From: Prevotella sp. UBA2746
GTDB taxonomy: Bacteria; Bacteroidota; Bacteroidia; Bacteroidales; Bacteroidaceae
DNA length: 64,000 nt
Assembly: GCA_002353555.1 (NCBI GenBank)
Contig: DEJO01000024.1
Span: 4,049 to 68,048 of the forward strand
Direction of reading: 5' to 3'
Below, in pieces: positions 45,501 through 54,345 of the stretch. A model generated the notes under the pieces. That model had not been told where the DNA came from. It worked only from the letters and a program-made list of their open reading frames with translations, and did no database searches. A program made the translations under genes and the position numbers. Position 1 is the stretch's first letter, and every line of letters starts with the position of its first letter.

Positions 45501-46558
45501 ATGGTGCAGTTCAAGTCGTTGCATGCCTCTCTGTGAGGTAGCTGTACCCCTTTGTAGGGTATGCCGTCCAGCATGCACACCTCTTCTATCTTTGTGCCTT
45601 GGAATCCGAAGGTGACAGCCGGTCCCATCTGCCTGTCCCGGCAGAAGTGGGTAGCAGGATATATATGGTTTTTCAGTGCCGACAGCTGTTCGTGCTGCAC
45701 CCTCTGGATGAAGTCCATGACAGGAAGTTCTCCGTCAGCATCAACCCATAAGGGCAGCGAACGCACAAACATGCCGAACGTGTGACGCAGCCGGGCGTCT
45801 GTTCGTCCGTGAGAGAGGGTGAAGAAAGCCACACGCTCCTGGCGGGTCAGCTTGGCTAAGACGATGCTGAAGGCGGCTGTAAAGAGTATGCTCACTTTTG
45901 TCCGATGTGCCGTACACCATTCGTCAATGCTCCTCTTGTCCGTTGTAGATGAGGCAATCAGGTGCCGTCCCCAAGGCGTCTGTCCTGAGCGAGGTGTCGC
46001 AAAGACCGTCAGTTCCGTATCTTGAAAGTGTTCCAGTGTCCATTTCTTCGCTTCCCTGTAGGCTTCTGTTTCGAATGTCGCCGCTTCCGCTTCCGCCGCT
46101 TCCGCCATTTCCATTTGTCCCTCTTCCTCCTCGTTCATCATCCTTACGATACTTGTTCCGTCGGCTATCGTGTGGTGGAAGTCGGTCAGCAGCAACAACC
46201 GTTGAGGCGTTTCTATGATTTCGATGCGGCAGAGCGGTGCCTCTCCAAAAGGCTCAAACGGTCTCACGAAGTCGTTCTCCATGTATTCCTCCGCTTCTGC
46301 TTCCGTCATCTGTCGTGTTGCAATAGGAATCGTCATCGACGGGTCGGTATATTGGCGTATCGTTGTACCGATATGTACAAACCGCGTGTGCGTGGCTTGG
46401 TGCTGCGTGATGCGTTCCGCAGCCGCTTGCACTCGCTTCAAACCTACCGTTTTCGGGAAAGAAATCACCGAAGGCAGGTTCCATGCTGTTGTCGTTGGAC
46501 GCATTTGCCATCCTACGAACACGCTCATCTGGGATTGCAATAGCGGATGCATCTCCAT
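42578..46558 (-). CDS. Single-module non-ribosomal peptide synthetase with terminal reductase (C-A-T-R)
   Basis: 1326 residues. Condensation domain about 1-430 with intact HHTIADG (H128-G134). Adenylation domain about 440-870: YMMYTSGSTGKPKG near 540, NTYGPTECT, YHTGDLVKW, GRTDRQIKRNGFRIEPEE, and K in TANGKTDYKRL. Carrier domain: DNFFDLGGTSLSA with its serine near 917. Reductase about 1000-1326: LTGATGFLGSH and YLHSK. It should join an acyl group to one amino acid and release an aldehyde or alcohol. Hand alignment with GrsA suggests a specificity code D-A-E-C-C-G-T-V-D-K, with no sure match. No phosphopantetheinyl transferase or exporter is adjacent. Repeat-derived linkers (LSPKGE, SPLSHSPQGES) sit in frame. 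Confidence 0.92.
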   Translation of the reverse strand: MEMHPLLQSQMSVFVGWQMRPTTTAWNLPSVISFPKTVGLKRVQAAAERITQHQATHTRFVHIGTTIRQYTDPSMTIPIATRQMTEAEAEEYMENDFVRPFEPFGEAPLCRIEIIETPQRLLLLTDFHHTIADGTSIVRMMNEEEEGQMEMAEAAEAEAATFETEAYREAKKWTLEHFQDTELTVFATPRSGQTPWGRHLIASSTTDKRSIDEWCTAHRTKVSILFTAAFSIVLAKLTRQERVAFFTLSHGRTDARLRHTFGMFVRSLPLWVDADGELPVMDFIQRVQHEQLSALKNHIYPATHFCRDRQMGPAVTFGFQGTKIEEVCMLDGIPYKGVQLPHREACNDLNCTIYSDADNYEVRTDASEALVGLATLNMVAKAVVTCIQRIITHSGVRLKDISIADDNEQCHLITLGKGELLEYDDTQTWLDLFQEQVQKTPHAKAVVAGNGSLTYQELDRRSSAYAEEVAKKQQADSPFVCLKTTRQKEWMVKVIGVMKAGLAYVPIDPEWPEARQAEIRNDINRHPSTFKLPPSSFAYMMYTSGSTGKPKGVMVTHRGLFNLTHFIVNHWHLTAESRISCHSPLSFDASVEDLFPVLSVGGTLYIVPDDIRMNLSALARYLKDNGITGGCYTTQMGVMLAEKHQLEVDYLCVGGEKLTRVPPITARLINTYGPTECTVDATYCEIAKDKTYDDIPIGRPLDNMQVFVTDPQGQLLPQGATGELWIAGPQVAAGYWNDEALTKEKFTDCTFCTGKVYHTGDLVKWNEGGLLEFVGRTDRQIKRNGFRIEPEEIASALLQLKGIRQAVVTQLSSTDRGEELLCAYFTADKDMKVDDIRRELSMKLPDYLMPDTFMQLAKIPLTANGKTDYKRLPNPQPVVRQRMKPANEREELLCRLFAKVLQMDEVGATDNFFDLGGTSLSAIQLIGELENVGIKRSYQDIFERATPRELGSLNVRTPKESPLSHSPQGESINSSTIENSPQPKNIPLGNVTTLSPWGEGEREFCFLTGATGFLGSHVQRQLLAQGAEKVFCLVRDKDDIPAEERLKGKGISIVKGDITAPYSQWSALPCHSSEHLQTPIVSYESSAVVIHCAADVRHFARGTELKDTNVKGTEHIIDFCLQHHLRLIHISTASLDPQQATLPTLSPKGELEKGHFPYLHSKQLAEERVSNAAATKGLQAQILRVGNLIAGTTEDIIPTLSSHSDLSTSNAFLGFLRLMQQTGVCPESLAELTIDLSPVDLVAKEILLRANDEAAFTCQDGNLQPITLHVAPPVTVAQLVQRMNRQGIPVSIARNHDVINILQNLQHPSYEAYLLKEYLRNTPNSL

Positions 46559-46566
46559 ATTTGCTA

Positions 46567-46574
46567 CAAAGATA
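46567..46574 (-). promoter_or_regulatory. NRPS -7 promoter box, almost leaderless
   Basis: TATCTTTG on the minus strand ends 8 nt before the ATG at 46558, so the transcript would have a leader of only a few bases. No TTTG at -33 was found. Confidence 0.6.
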
Positions 46575-46627
46575 GTAAATTAGATGTAAACTCGGCATAA
46601 AAGCGGAATATATCTATCTTTACAGAA

Positions 46628-46700
46628 AATACTCACGTTCGGAAAAGCAAAAGAAAAATGAGCTTTTCTTTTGTTTTTCCCTCACTTAACCGTATCTTTG
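46628..46700 (+). promoter_or_regulatory. Promoter-carrying hairpin element driving rmuC (copy C)
   Basis: Starts AATACTCACGTTCGG, has an A-rich arm and a complementary T-rich arm, then CTCACTTAACCG and the -7 box TATCTTTG (46693-46700). TTTG at 46670-46673 is 19 bp upstream. Same layout as copies A and B. Confidence 0.7.
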
Positions 46701-46705
46701 TACTC

Positions 46706-48124
46706 ATGGAAATGGCATTGTATATTGTATTAGGACTCGTTTGCGGTGCTGCCGTAGTGTATGTCATGCTGTCGGGTAAGCTGTCGAAAGTACGGCAAGA
46801 GATTGCCGTGGCACAGACACAACTGGCTTCTGAGCGCGAAAATGCGGAGAAGCAGCTGGCATCCGAGCGTGAAAGTGCGGCACGGCAACTCAGTCAAGAG
46901 CGCGAAAGTGCGGAAAAACAGTTGCGTAGTGAGCAGGAACATGCCGCTGAACGGCTGGAGCAGATGCAGCGTCGTCACGAGAAAGAACTGAGAGACGTGC
47001 AGGCACATGCTGACGAGTTGCGTGCGGAGATGGTGAAACAGCAGGAAGCGAAAAACCGTCTGGTGCAGGAAGAGATCCGTAACATGGCTTCGCAGATGCT
47101 CAACGAGAGCAAGTCGGCGTTGAACAAGGAGAACCGCGAACGCCTCGACACGTTGCTCACACCGCTGAAAGAGCGTATAGAAGCGTTCCAGAAGACCGTC
47201 AGCGACAACAGCAAGGAGGGCGCACAGAACAAGACGGAGATCAAGACCGCCTTTGAGGAGGCGATGAAGAAATTGCACGACGAGCAAGAGCGTACCGTCC
47301 GGCAGATGAAGGAGGACCAGGAACGTACCGTCCGCGAACTGAAAGAGCAGACGGAACGTATCGGCAACGATGCGGCATCGCTCACACAGGCACTCAAGGG
47401 CGACTCGAAGATGCAAGGAGACTGGGGTGAGATGATTCTCGACAAGACGCTGGAAGACTGCGGACTCATCAAGGACGAGCAGTATTTCCTGCAACAGACG
47501 TTCCGTGACACCGACGGCAACCTGTTCCGTCCCGATGCCGTCATCGAGTTTCCTAACCATGAGACGGCGGTCATCGACTCGAAGGTTTCGCTCACAGCCT
47601 ATCAGGAAGCAACGCGTGCGGAGACGACAGAGCTGCGCGACCGGTGGCTGAAAGAGCATGTGGCAAGTGTCCGTGCGCATGTCAACGAACTGTCTGACAA
47701 GAACTACGAGAAGCTGGTACCCAACTGTATCGGCTATGTGCTGATGTTCATCCCCTACGAGAGCGGCTACTCGGCAGCCGTGAAGACCGACCCGTCGCTC
47801 CTTCAGTATGCCTACAAGAAACACATCATCATGCTCTCGCCGTCGAACCTCCTGATGGCTTTGCAGCTCATTCACACCATGTGGCAGAACTACCGCATGA
47901 ACAAGAATGTGGAGGAGATACTCCGCCAGTCAAACGACCTGTATGACAAGTTCGTCAACTTTGCAGAGTCGTTCGTCAAGATAGAGAGCGACATACAGAA
48001 AGTGCAAAAGGATTTCGACGTCGCAAAGCGCCAGCTTTCTGAAGGACCAGGCAACGTTATCCGCCGCTTAGACAATATGAAAACTCTCGGTATCACGCCG
48101 AAGAAGCAGATACCGGAACTGTAG
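46706..48124 (+). CDS. rmuC: RmuC-family DNA recombination protein
   Basis: Predicted nuclease-like protein that limits recombination at inverted repeats. An N-terminal membrane anchor (ALYIVLGLVCGAAVVYVMLS) is followed by a long Glu/Arg/Gln-rich coiled coil to about residue 190, with near-repeats of SERESAARQLSQ. The RmuC core follows: KMQGDWGEMILDKTLEDCGL, FRPDAVIEFPNHETAVIDSKVSL (the conserved D-x-K region), and the C-terminal LQYAYKKHIIMLSPSNLLMAL. The ATG at 46706 lies only 5 nt past the -7 box, so it, or the ATG at 46712, would be read from a nearly leaderless mRNA. Confidence 0.92.
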   Translation: MEMALYIVLGLVCGAAVVYVMLSGKLSKVRQEIAVAQTQLASERENAEKQLASERESAARQLSQERESAEKQLRSEQEHAAERLEQMQRRHEKELRDVQAHADELRAEMVKQQEAKNRLVQEEIRNMASQMLNESKSALNKENRERLDTLLTPLKERIEAFQKTVSDNSKEGAQNKTEIKTAFEEAMKKLHDEQERTVRQMKEDQERTVRELKEQTERIGNDAASLTQALKGDSKMQGDWGEMILDKTLEDCGLIKDEQYFLQQTFRDTDGNLFRPDAVIEFPNHETAVIDSKVSLTAYQEATRAETTELRDRWLKEHVASVRAHVNELSDKNYEKLVPNCIGYVLMFIPYESGYSAAVKTDPSLLQYAYKKHIIMLSPSNLLMALQLIHTMWQNYRMNKNVEEILRQSNDLYDKFVNFAESFVKIESDIQKVQKDFDVAKRQLSEGPGNVIRRLDNMKTLGITPKKQIPEL

Positions 48125-48293
<169 letters not shown>

Positions 48294-48310
<17 letters not shown>

Positions 48311-50516
48311 TAGCGCCAAGAAAGGTGTCGAAATACTGTGTAATGCGTTCATGCAGGTGAACGCTTTGGTGTCCCCTCATGTTGTGAGGCTCACCAGGAT
48401 AGACGAAGAAGTCGGGTTGCGTGCCGGTTTCAATGCACTTGGCGATGAACGACAAGCATTGTTGCGGCACCACCGTCGGATCGTTGTAGCCCGTGATAAT
48501 CTGTAGTTTACCTTTCAGGTCTTTAGCCTTGTTGATCAGACTCGTCTTCTCGTAGCCTTCCGGGTTGGTTTGCGGCGTGTCCATATAGCGTTCGCCATAC
48601 ATCACCTCGTACCATTTCCAGTCGATGACAGGGCCGCCGGCGACTCCTACCTTGAAGACATCCGGGTAGTTGGTCATCAAAGAGATGGTCATGAATCCGC
48701 CGAAGCTCCAGCCATGAACGCCCATGCGGTCAGTATCGACATAGGGCAGCGACTGGAGGAACGCCACACCTTGCATCTGGTCTTGCATCTCCACCTGTCC
48801 CAGTTGGCGGAACGTCACCTGTTCAAAGTCACGTCCGCGGTTCTCACTTCCCCTGTTGTCAAGGACGAAGATGATGTAACCTTTCTGTGCCATGTAGGTC
48901 TCCCATGAGCGTGAACTATAGTGCCAGCCAGCATCTACGTTGTGGGCATGCGGTCCGCCATAGACATAGACGACGGTGGGATATTTCTTCTGCGGGTCGA
49001 AGTCAGCCGGTTTCACCATGCGGTAGTAGAGGTCCGTCACGCCGTCGGCAGCCTTCAGCGTACCACATTCAAACGTGGGTTGCTGATAGTCTTTCCACGG
49101 GTCGGCAGCAGTCAGCAGCTTCGTACCCATCTTTCCTGTTGTCGGTTTCACCTCGATACAACCTGGTACGTCGGGTTCCGTGTAGCGGTCGAGAAGGAAG
49201 GAACCGTCTTCCGACAGCTCACCGTAGTGGTAGCCGCGTCCGTTGTCGAGCGGAGTGCGCTTGCCAGTCCCTATGCTTACGGCATACAGGTTGGCTTGTA
49301 TGGGGTTCTTCTCGTTCGATTGGATGATGATGGTCTTGTCCTTCTTGTTGAATCCCAGCACATCCATGACCACCCACTTGCCTGATGTGAGCTGCCTGAC
49401 CAGTTTCCCGTCCTTGCGATAGAGGTACAGGTGGTTGTAACCGTCGCGCTGGCTCTGCATGATGAAGAGCGAGTCGTCCCACGGCAGGAACATGATGGGA
49501 TGGAGCGGTTCTACATATTTCGGGCTGGTCTCGCGGTAGAGCTCTGCCAGTCGTTTGCCTGTTGCGGCATCGTAGCTGACCAGCCGGCAGTCGTTCTGGT
49601 CGCGGTTCAGCTCGAACATATAGACGGTACTGTTGTCAGGGCTCCATGCGATGTTGGTGAAGTAGACGGGCAATTTAGTTTCGGACACGTTTTCGGAAGC
49701 GATGCCACCGAGTACGGAACCAGAGGGAGTGTCGAGATAGATGGTTTTTCCGGTCTTTACGTCGTAGATGCCAACGGTGACGACATGCGATGTCTCGCCA
49801 GCCATCGGGTATTTGTCTGGTTCGTATTGGGCGATGCGTGGGAAGATGTCTACCTGCGGGTAGTCGGCAACCATGCTCTGGTCCATGCGGTAGAACGCCA
49901 ATCGCTGTCCGTCGGGGCTCCAGAACGTGCCTTTGCTGATGCCGAACTCGTCGCGGTGTACGCTCTGTCCGTAAACCAGTTCACGGCTGCCGTCGTTGGA
50001 AAGCTGGTGGAGGGTCCCTTTTGCATCGACAACCATCAGCTGGTTGTCCTTGACGTATGCCGTGTTTCTCGACCGGGCACACCAGTCGTTGGCGTTATCA
50101 GACGATATGCTGTCCTGCCACACCACCTTCTTCGCCTTGAAGTCGACGAGTACGACCGACTTCCTGTTGCCTACCGCCACAATGGGCTTGTCGGGATAAG
50201 GGAAGGTGGCGTTCATCAGGTGGCGTACAAATACGGAGTCGTTGCTGCGAGTCCACGTGTTGATGTCGTCAAGGGTGAACAGTTGCGTTTCCTTCCCCGT
50301 CTTCTTGTCGATGGTGGAGCACGTCTCCACGTCGGTGTGTACCAGTTCGTTGCCCCACCATGCCGTGTAGATGTTCTCCGGTCGCAGGTTGGCATAGTTG
50401 TTACCACCGAAGTTGAGGTCTTCCAGGGTGAACAGTTTCTTCTGAGCCATGAGCGTTGTGGGATAGAGTAGCAGAATCCATACAGGCAGGAGCGCCACGA
50501 TATGCTTAATCTTCAT
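48294..50516 (-). CDS. Secreted S9-family prolyl peptidase (dipeptidyl peptidase IV type)
   Basis: Periplasmic serine peptidase of 740 residues that removes X-Pro-type dipeptides. The start at 50516 gives the signal peptide IKHIVALLPVWILLLYPTTL followed by MAQ. A beta-propeller region (about 40-480) precedes the alpha/beta-hydrolase domain with nucleophile S604 in HGWSFGGFMT, the acid in ITGYNDPTV, and the histidine in PGEPHNMRGHQS. The open frame upstream of 50516 is only the shadow of the rlmL tail. It overlaps rlmL by 11-14 bp and is the last gene of the cysE operon. Protein use is central to asaccharolytic relatives of this genus. Confidence 0.93.
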
Positions 50517-52071
50517 CATTGTCGAAGTTCTTTTTGCGCTTGTCAAAACCTTTGCTTCCTCTGTCGAAGCCCTTACTGCCTCTGTCGAAGCCCTTTCCTT
50601 TCCTGTCGAAACGCTTGCCGCCGCGTCTGTCGTCGTCGCGGTCGAAGTGTTTTCTGCGGTCGTCGTCGCGCGAGAACCGTCTGCTGATGCGTTCCCTTTC
50701 GTCGCCTTTTCGTTCGCCGAGGTAGTTTTTCTCAAACGAGTGGAACTTGAACGAGCGGATGTCGCCTTCCTCGTTCTCCTCTTCATCGGTCAGGCGTTGC
50801 TTAAATTCGCGGTTCTTCTTGAACCTGTGTTTCTCTGCCATCGCCTTCTTCTCGTCCTCCGTCTTTACGATGCCGCCCTCTTCGCGGAACTCCTTCATCT
50901 TGCCTTCGAACATGGCATACTTGCGGAACTCACACTCCAGCGAACCGTTGTAGAGCGGTATCTTGATAGACGGTTTCAGTCCTATCTGCTCGAAGCACTC
51001 TTCGCGGTAGCTCAACACCCATGCGTTGTTTCCGCCGAAAGCATGCTTGAGGCGCTCGCCAATCATCTTATAGGTGCCCAGGAGGTTGGGCGTGGAGATG
51101 CGTTCGCCGTAGGGTGGGTTCATCACGATGATGCTCTTCTCCTGGGGTTGCGTAAAGTCCTTGAAGTCTTGCATGCTGATGGTGATGTCCTTTGACAGTC
51201 CTGCCGCCCGGACATTGAGGTTGGCGGTGTTGACCGCCTTCATGTCGTTGTCGTATCCGTAGATGTGGTGTTCGAAGTCGCGCTCCTGCGAGTCGTCGTT
51301 GTATATCTCGTCGAAGAGTTCCTGGTCGTAGTCAGGCCACTTCTCGAAGGCAAACTCCTTGCGGAAGACGCCCGGCGAGATGTTGCGGGCGATGAGTGCC
51401 GCCTCTATGGGTAGCGTTCCCGACCCGCACATAGGGTCTATGAAGTCAGTCTCTCCGCGCCATCCCGTCATCAGGATCATGCCGGCTGCCAGCACTTCGT
51501 TGAGCGGAGCCTCGCGTGTCTCCTGCCTATAGCCGCGTCTGTGCAGCGACTCGCCGCTGGAGTCGAGCGATAGCGTTGCCTTGTCTTCGGCGATATGGAT
51601 GTTCAGGCGTATGTCTGGATTGGTCACAGAGATGTTGGGACGGTCTCCGGTACGCTCTCTGAACTGGTCTACGATGGCATCTTTCACCTTGTAGGTGACG
51701 AAGCGTGAGTTGCGGAACTCCTCAGAGTATACCACAGAGTCTACCGAGAACGTCTTCCCCTTTCCGATATACTTGCTCCAGTCTATCTTCTTCACCTCGT
51801 CGTACATGTCTTCAGCCGAGCGTGCCTTGAAGTGCGCTATCGGCTTGAGTATGCGTATGGCTGTGTGCAACTGGAAGTTGGCACGGTAGAGCATCTCCTT
51901 GTTGCCTGTGAAGGACACCATCCGTCGTCCCGTCTGTATGTCGTTGGCACCCAGTTGTGTCAGCTCTTCCGCCAGCACGTTCTCCAGTCCCATGAACGTC
52001 TTGGCTATCATTTCGAAGCTTTCGCTTCCGTTACCCCATGTGTTTTCCATTTGGTTAAATTCCTGTTCCAT
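50506..52071 (-). CDS. rlmL: Class I SAM-dependent rRNA methyltransferase, RlmL type, with basic tail
   Basis: Expected to make N2-methylguanosine at 23S rRNA G2445. An N-terminal THUMP domain (about 60-160) is followed by the methyltransferase with FIDPMCGSGTLPIEAALIA and the catalytic NPPYGERI (NPPY motif). E. coli RlmL carries a second methyltransferase domain that is absent here. Instead there is a C-terminal disordered tail of about 60 residues, rich in Arg, Lys, Asp and Gly with repeats DRGSKGF and DRKGKGF, as in RNA-binding tails. It overlaps cysE by 17 bp and the peptidase gene by 11 bp. Confidence 0.92.
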   Translation of the reverse strand: MEQEFNQMENTWGNGSESFEMIAKTFMGLENVLAEELTQLGANDIQTGRRMVSFTGNKEMLYRANFQLHTAIRILKPIAHFKARSAEDMYDEVKKIDWSKYIGKGKTFSVDSVVYSEEFRNSRFVTYKVKDAIVDQFRERTGDRPNISVTNPDIRLNIHIAEDKATLSLDSSGESLHRRGYRQETREAPLNEVLAAGMILMTGWRGETDFIDPMCGSGTLPIEAALIARNISPGVFRKEFAFEKWPDYDQELFDEIYNDDSQERDFEHHIYGYDNDMKAVNTANLNVRAAGLSKDITISMQDFKDFTQPQEKSIIVMNPPYGERISTPNLLGTYKMIGERLKHAFGGNNAWVLSYREECFEQIGLKPSIKIPLYNGSLECEFRKYAMFEGKMKEFREEGGIVKTEDEKKAMAEKHRFKKNREFKQRLTDEEENEEGDIRSFKFHSFEKNYLGERKGDERERISRRFSRDDDRRKHFDRDDDRRGGKRFDRKGKGFDRGSKGFDRGSKGFDKRKKNFDNDED

Positions 52072-53011
52072 GATTAAATTCCAAATCTAAGTTGTCTATT
52101 TTCTCCTTATTATACTTGCGTGTGTTGGCCCGCATGTTGCGCGTCACCCACACGTTGGCACCCACGACGCAGTTTTCGCCTATCGTGATGCGTCCCAGGA
52201 CGGTGGCATTGGCATAGATGACCACGTTGTCCTTCAGGATAGGATGGCGTGGAATGCCCTTGATAGGGTTGCCCTCGTTGTCGAGCGGGAAGCTGATGGC
52301 TCCCAGCGTCACACCCTGATACAGCTTCACATGGTCTCCGATGATGCATGTGGCACCGATGACGACACCCGTACCGTGGTCTATCGTGAAATACTTGCCG
52401 ATGGTTGCTGCCGGATGAATGTCGATACCCGTCTCCGAGTGAGCCATCTCCGTCATCATGCGAGGGATGAGGGGCACGCCCAAGAGATACAGTTCGTGGG
52501 CTATGCGGTAGTTGATGAGCGCCTTGATGACGGGATAGCACGAGATAATCTCACCCTGGCTCGATGCCGCAGGGTCTCCGTCGTAGGCAGCCTGTATGTC
52601 CGTAGCCAGCGTACTCCTGATTTCCGGCAGCTTGGCAATCAGCTGTGTCGCCAGGTCCGACGCATGTTCCAGGCAGATTTCCGACTCAGCCTTGTGGCAT
52701 CCGCACGCTTCTGCGTCCTCAGCCGTGAGTCCGAAGCACAGTCCTGCCAGTATCTGCTGGCTCAGCAGCTTGTGCATCCGTTCGATGTTTACGCCAATCT
52801 GATATTTCAAGGTTTGCGACTTTACGGAAGAATGTCCGTAGAATCCAGGGAAAATCGTTGCCCTTGCCAGTTCGACAATCTCTTCGAGTGCCTTTCCTGA
52901 AGGCAGCGGGTCGCCCTCGCGGTGCTCATGGAAGAGTCCTTTCAGGGCATACAGCTCTGAGAGGTGGTCCACCGTCTGGGTCAGAATGTGAGTTGTGTTC
53001 TCGCTACTCAT
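52055..53011 (-). CDS. cysE: Serine O-acetyltransferase
   Basis: Acetylates L-serine for cysteine synthesis. The left-handed beta-helix is visible in GIDIHPAATIGKYFTIDHG and TGVVIGATCIIGDHVKLYQG, with GVTLGAISFP and the later KDNVVIYANATVLGRITIGE. The 318 residues have a long helical N-terminal half, as in the EpsC group. The promoter TATCTTTG (53045-53038, minus) gives a 20-nt leader. It leads an overlapping three-gene operon with rlmL and the S9 peptidase. The 22-nt composite repeat copy 2 lies just upstream on the same strand. Confidence 0.94.
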   Translation of the reverse strand: MSSENTTHILTQTVDHLSELYALKGLFHEHREGDPLPSGKALEEIVELARATIFPGFYGHSSVKSQTLKYQIGVNIERMHKLLSQQILAGLCFGLTAEDAEACGCHKAESEICLEHASDLATQLIAKLPEIRSTLATDIQAAYDGDPAASSQGEIISCYPVIKALINYRIAHELYLLGVPLIPRMMTEMAHSETGIDIHPAATIGKYFTIDHGTGVVIGATCIIGDHVKLYQGVTLGAISFPLDNEGNPIKGIPRHPILKDNVVIYANATVLGRITIGENCVVGANVWVTRNMRANTRKYNKEKIDNLDLEFNHGTGI

Positions 53012-53037
53012 TATCGTGTGTATCAGTAAATATGGTG

Positions 53038-53045
53038 CAAAGATA
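53038..53045 (-). promoter_or_regulatory. cysE operon -7 promoter box
   Basis: TATCTTTG followed by GC on the minus strand, 27 bp before the cysE ATG. Confidence 0.6.
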
Positions 53046-53074
53046 ATAAAAAGTTAGGAGATAGGCGTTTGAAG

Positions 53075-53334
53075 AGGTGAGTTTTTTCAACCAACTCAGC
53101 TATTTCGCGCGGAGAATGCAGCCATTTCGAAGGACAAACTCAGCCATTTCGAAGGACAAACTCAACCATTTCGAGGGACAAGCTCATCCATTTCGAAGGA
53201 CAAACTCAGCCCATTCGAAGGACAAAACGTATGGTATTGAAAGAAAAACCTGCAAGTTTTCATTTGAAAACCTGCAGGTTTTTATATGTAAACCTATAAG
53301 TTTTCATATAAGAACTTATAGGTTAACGATGTCT
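53075..53334 (-). repeat. 22-nt composite repeat, copy 2 (putative minus-strand small RNA)
   Basis: Seven direct units with exact 22-nt period (starts 53075, 53097, 53119, 53141, 53163, 53185, 53207), the last six sharing a cagccatttcgaagg-like core. The four palindromic units then start at 53247, 53269, 53291 and 53313, beginning with 12-mers such as aacctgcaagtt. Spacing from the shared GGACAAA core to the first hairpin arm is the same as in copy 1, and so is the roughly 55 bp from the last arm to the minus-strand -7 box. Confidence 0.7.
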
Positions 53335-53378
53335 GTATGTTGCTTTTCCGTTTCCTGACCAAGGAAACCAAAGCTATG

Positions 53379-53386
53379 CAAAGATA
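53379..53386 (-). promoter_or_regulatory. Putative promoter of the 22-nt composite repeat, copy 2
   Basis: TATCTTTG on the minus strand followed by GC, with CTTG 20 bp upstream as a weak -33. No reading frame of note lies between it and the cysE promoter. Confidence 0.5.
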
Positions 53387-53527
53387 CAACATTTCTGGGG
53401 AATTTGCAAGTTTTCCGGCGGCATTTTTCTCGTGTTGTGTTGGCGACGAGAGCCGTCTTGCCCTTTGTCTATCAGTTAAACTTTCATATAATCCGACCTT
53501 TTTGTGTGCAAAGTTGGAAATAATATC

Positions 53528-53535
53528 TACCTTTG
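53528..53535 (+). promoter_or_regulatory. -7 box of the inositol-lipid cluster
   Basis: TACCTTTG followed by GC, 30 bp before the ATG of the nucleotidyltransferase gene. The best TTTG lies 23 bp upstream, slightly too far. Confidence 0.6.
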
Positions 53536-53565
53536 CATGCTCTTTCAAATAACAGAGAAAAACAG

Positions 53566-54345
53566 ATGAAGTATGCAATCATAGCAGCTGGCGACGGTTC
53601 GCGGCTGGCACACGAGGGTGTCAGCGTGCCCAAGCCGTTGGTTCAGGTGGGTGGCGAAGGACTTTTGCACCGTCTGTTGCGCATCTTCATGGCGTGCAAC
53701 GCGACGGAGATACTCGTCGTCAGCAACGCCACGATGCCGCAGGTGGAGGCGCAGCTGTGTGCCATCGGCAACGAAGGCATCGGCGGCCGGACGGTACCCC
53801 TGCGCCATTTGTCGAAGACGACACCCAGCAGCATGCACAGCTTCTATGAGTTGTCGGCGTGGTTGCAAGGCGACGAGCCTTTCGTGCTGACGACGGTAGA
53901 CACCGTTTTCCGCGAAGACGAGTTCCATGCATACGTGAGTGACTTCGTCAAGGCCTTGTCTGAAGGAAAGGACGGGCTGATGGGCGTCACCCGATATGTG
54001 GACGACGAGAAGCCGCTCTACGTCACCGCTGACAGCCGGCAGCACATCACCGGCTTTTGGGACGAGCGCCCAGAACGCTTGTCAAGCGGTTCTCCAGCCT
54101 TCCAGGACAGCGACGAGCTGTTCGTCTCAGCAGGCATCTACGGACTCACCCCCAAGGCTTTGCTGACGCTGAAGGCGTGTGTGGAACGGGGCGAAAGTCG
54201 CATGCGCAATTTCCAGAGGGCTTTGCTCCGTGACGGTCTCGACCTGTCGGCATGGCCGTTCACGAAGGTTCTCGACGTGGACCACAGGGAGGACATCGAG
54301 AAAGCCGATGTGTTTCTAAACGAAGAAAAAGCTGATGAAGGATAA
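53566..54345 (+). CDS. Sugar/alditol-phosphate nucleotidyltransferase (NTP_transferase family)
   Basis: Expected to activate a phosphorylated alcohol or sugar with an NTP. The start MKYAIIAAGDGSRLAHEGVS carries the GxGxRL nucleotide motif, followed by PKPLVQVGGEGLLHR. LTTVDTVFREDEFH gives the metal-binding aspartate pair region. 259 residues, with the start at 53566 fitting the promoter. It opens a cluster with an ATP-grasp-like gene, a CDP-alcohol phosphotransferase, a HAD phosphatase and inositol-3-phosphate synthase. It could therefore activate inositol phosphate or a lipid headgroup. The last 11 bp overlap the next gene. Confidence 0.85.
   Translation: MKYAIIAAGDGSRLAHEGVSVPKPLVQVGGEGLLHRLLRIFMACNATEILVVSNATMPQVEAQLCAIGNEGIGGRTVPLRHLSKTTPSSMHSFYELSAWLQGDEPFVLTTVDTVFREDEFHAYVSDFVKALSEGKDGLMGVTRYVDDEKPLYVTADSRQHITGFWDERPERLSSGSPAFQDSDELFVSAGIYGLTPKALLTLKACVERGESRMRNFQRALLRDGLDLSAWPFTKVLDVDHREDIEKADVFLNEEKADEG

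Noticed and set aside
50517..50786. 90-residue N-terminal extension of the S9 peptidase
   Set aside because: Ser/Thr/Arg-rich translation of the repeat tail of rlmL in another frame. The signal peptide begins at 50516-50519.
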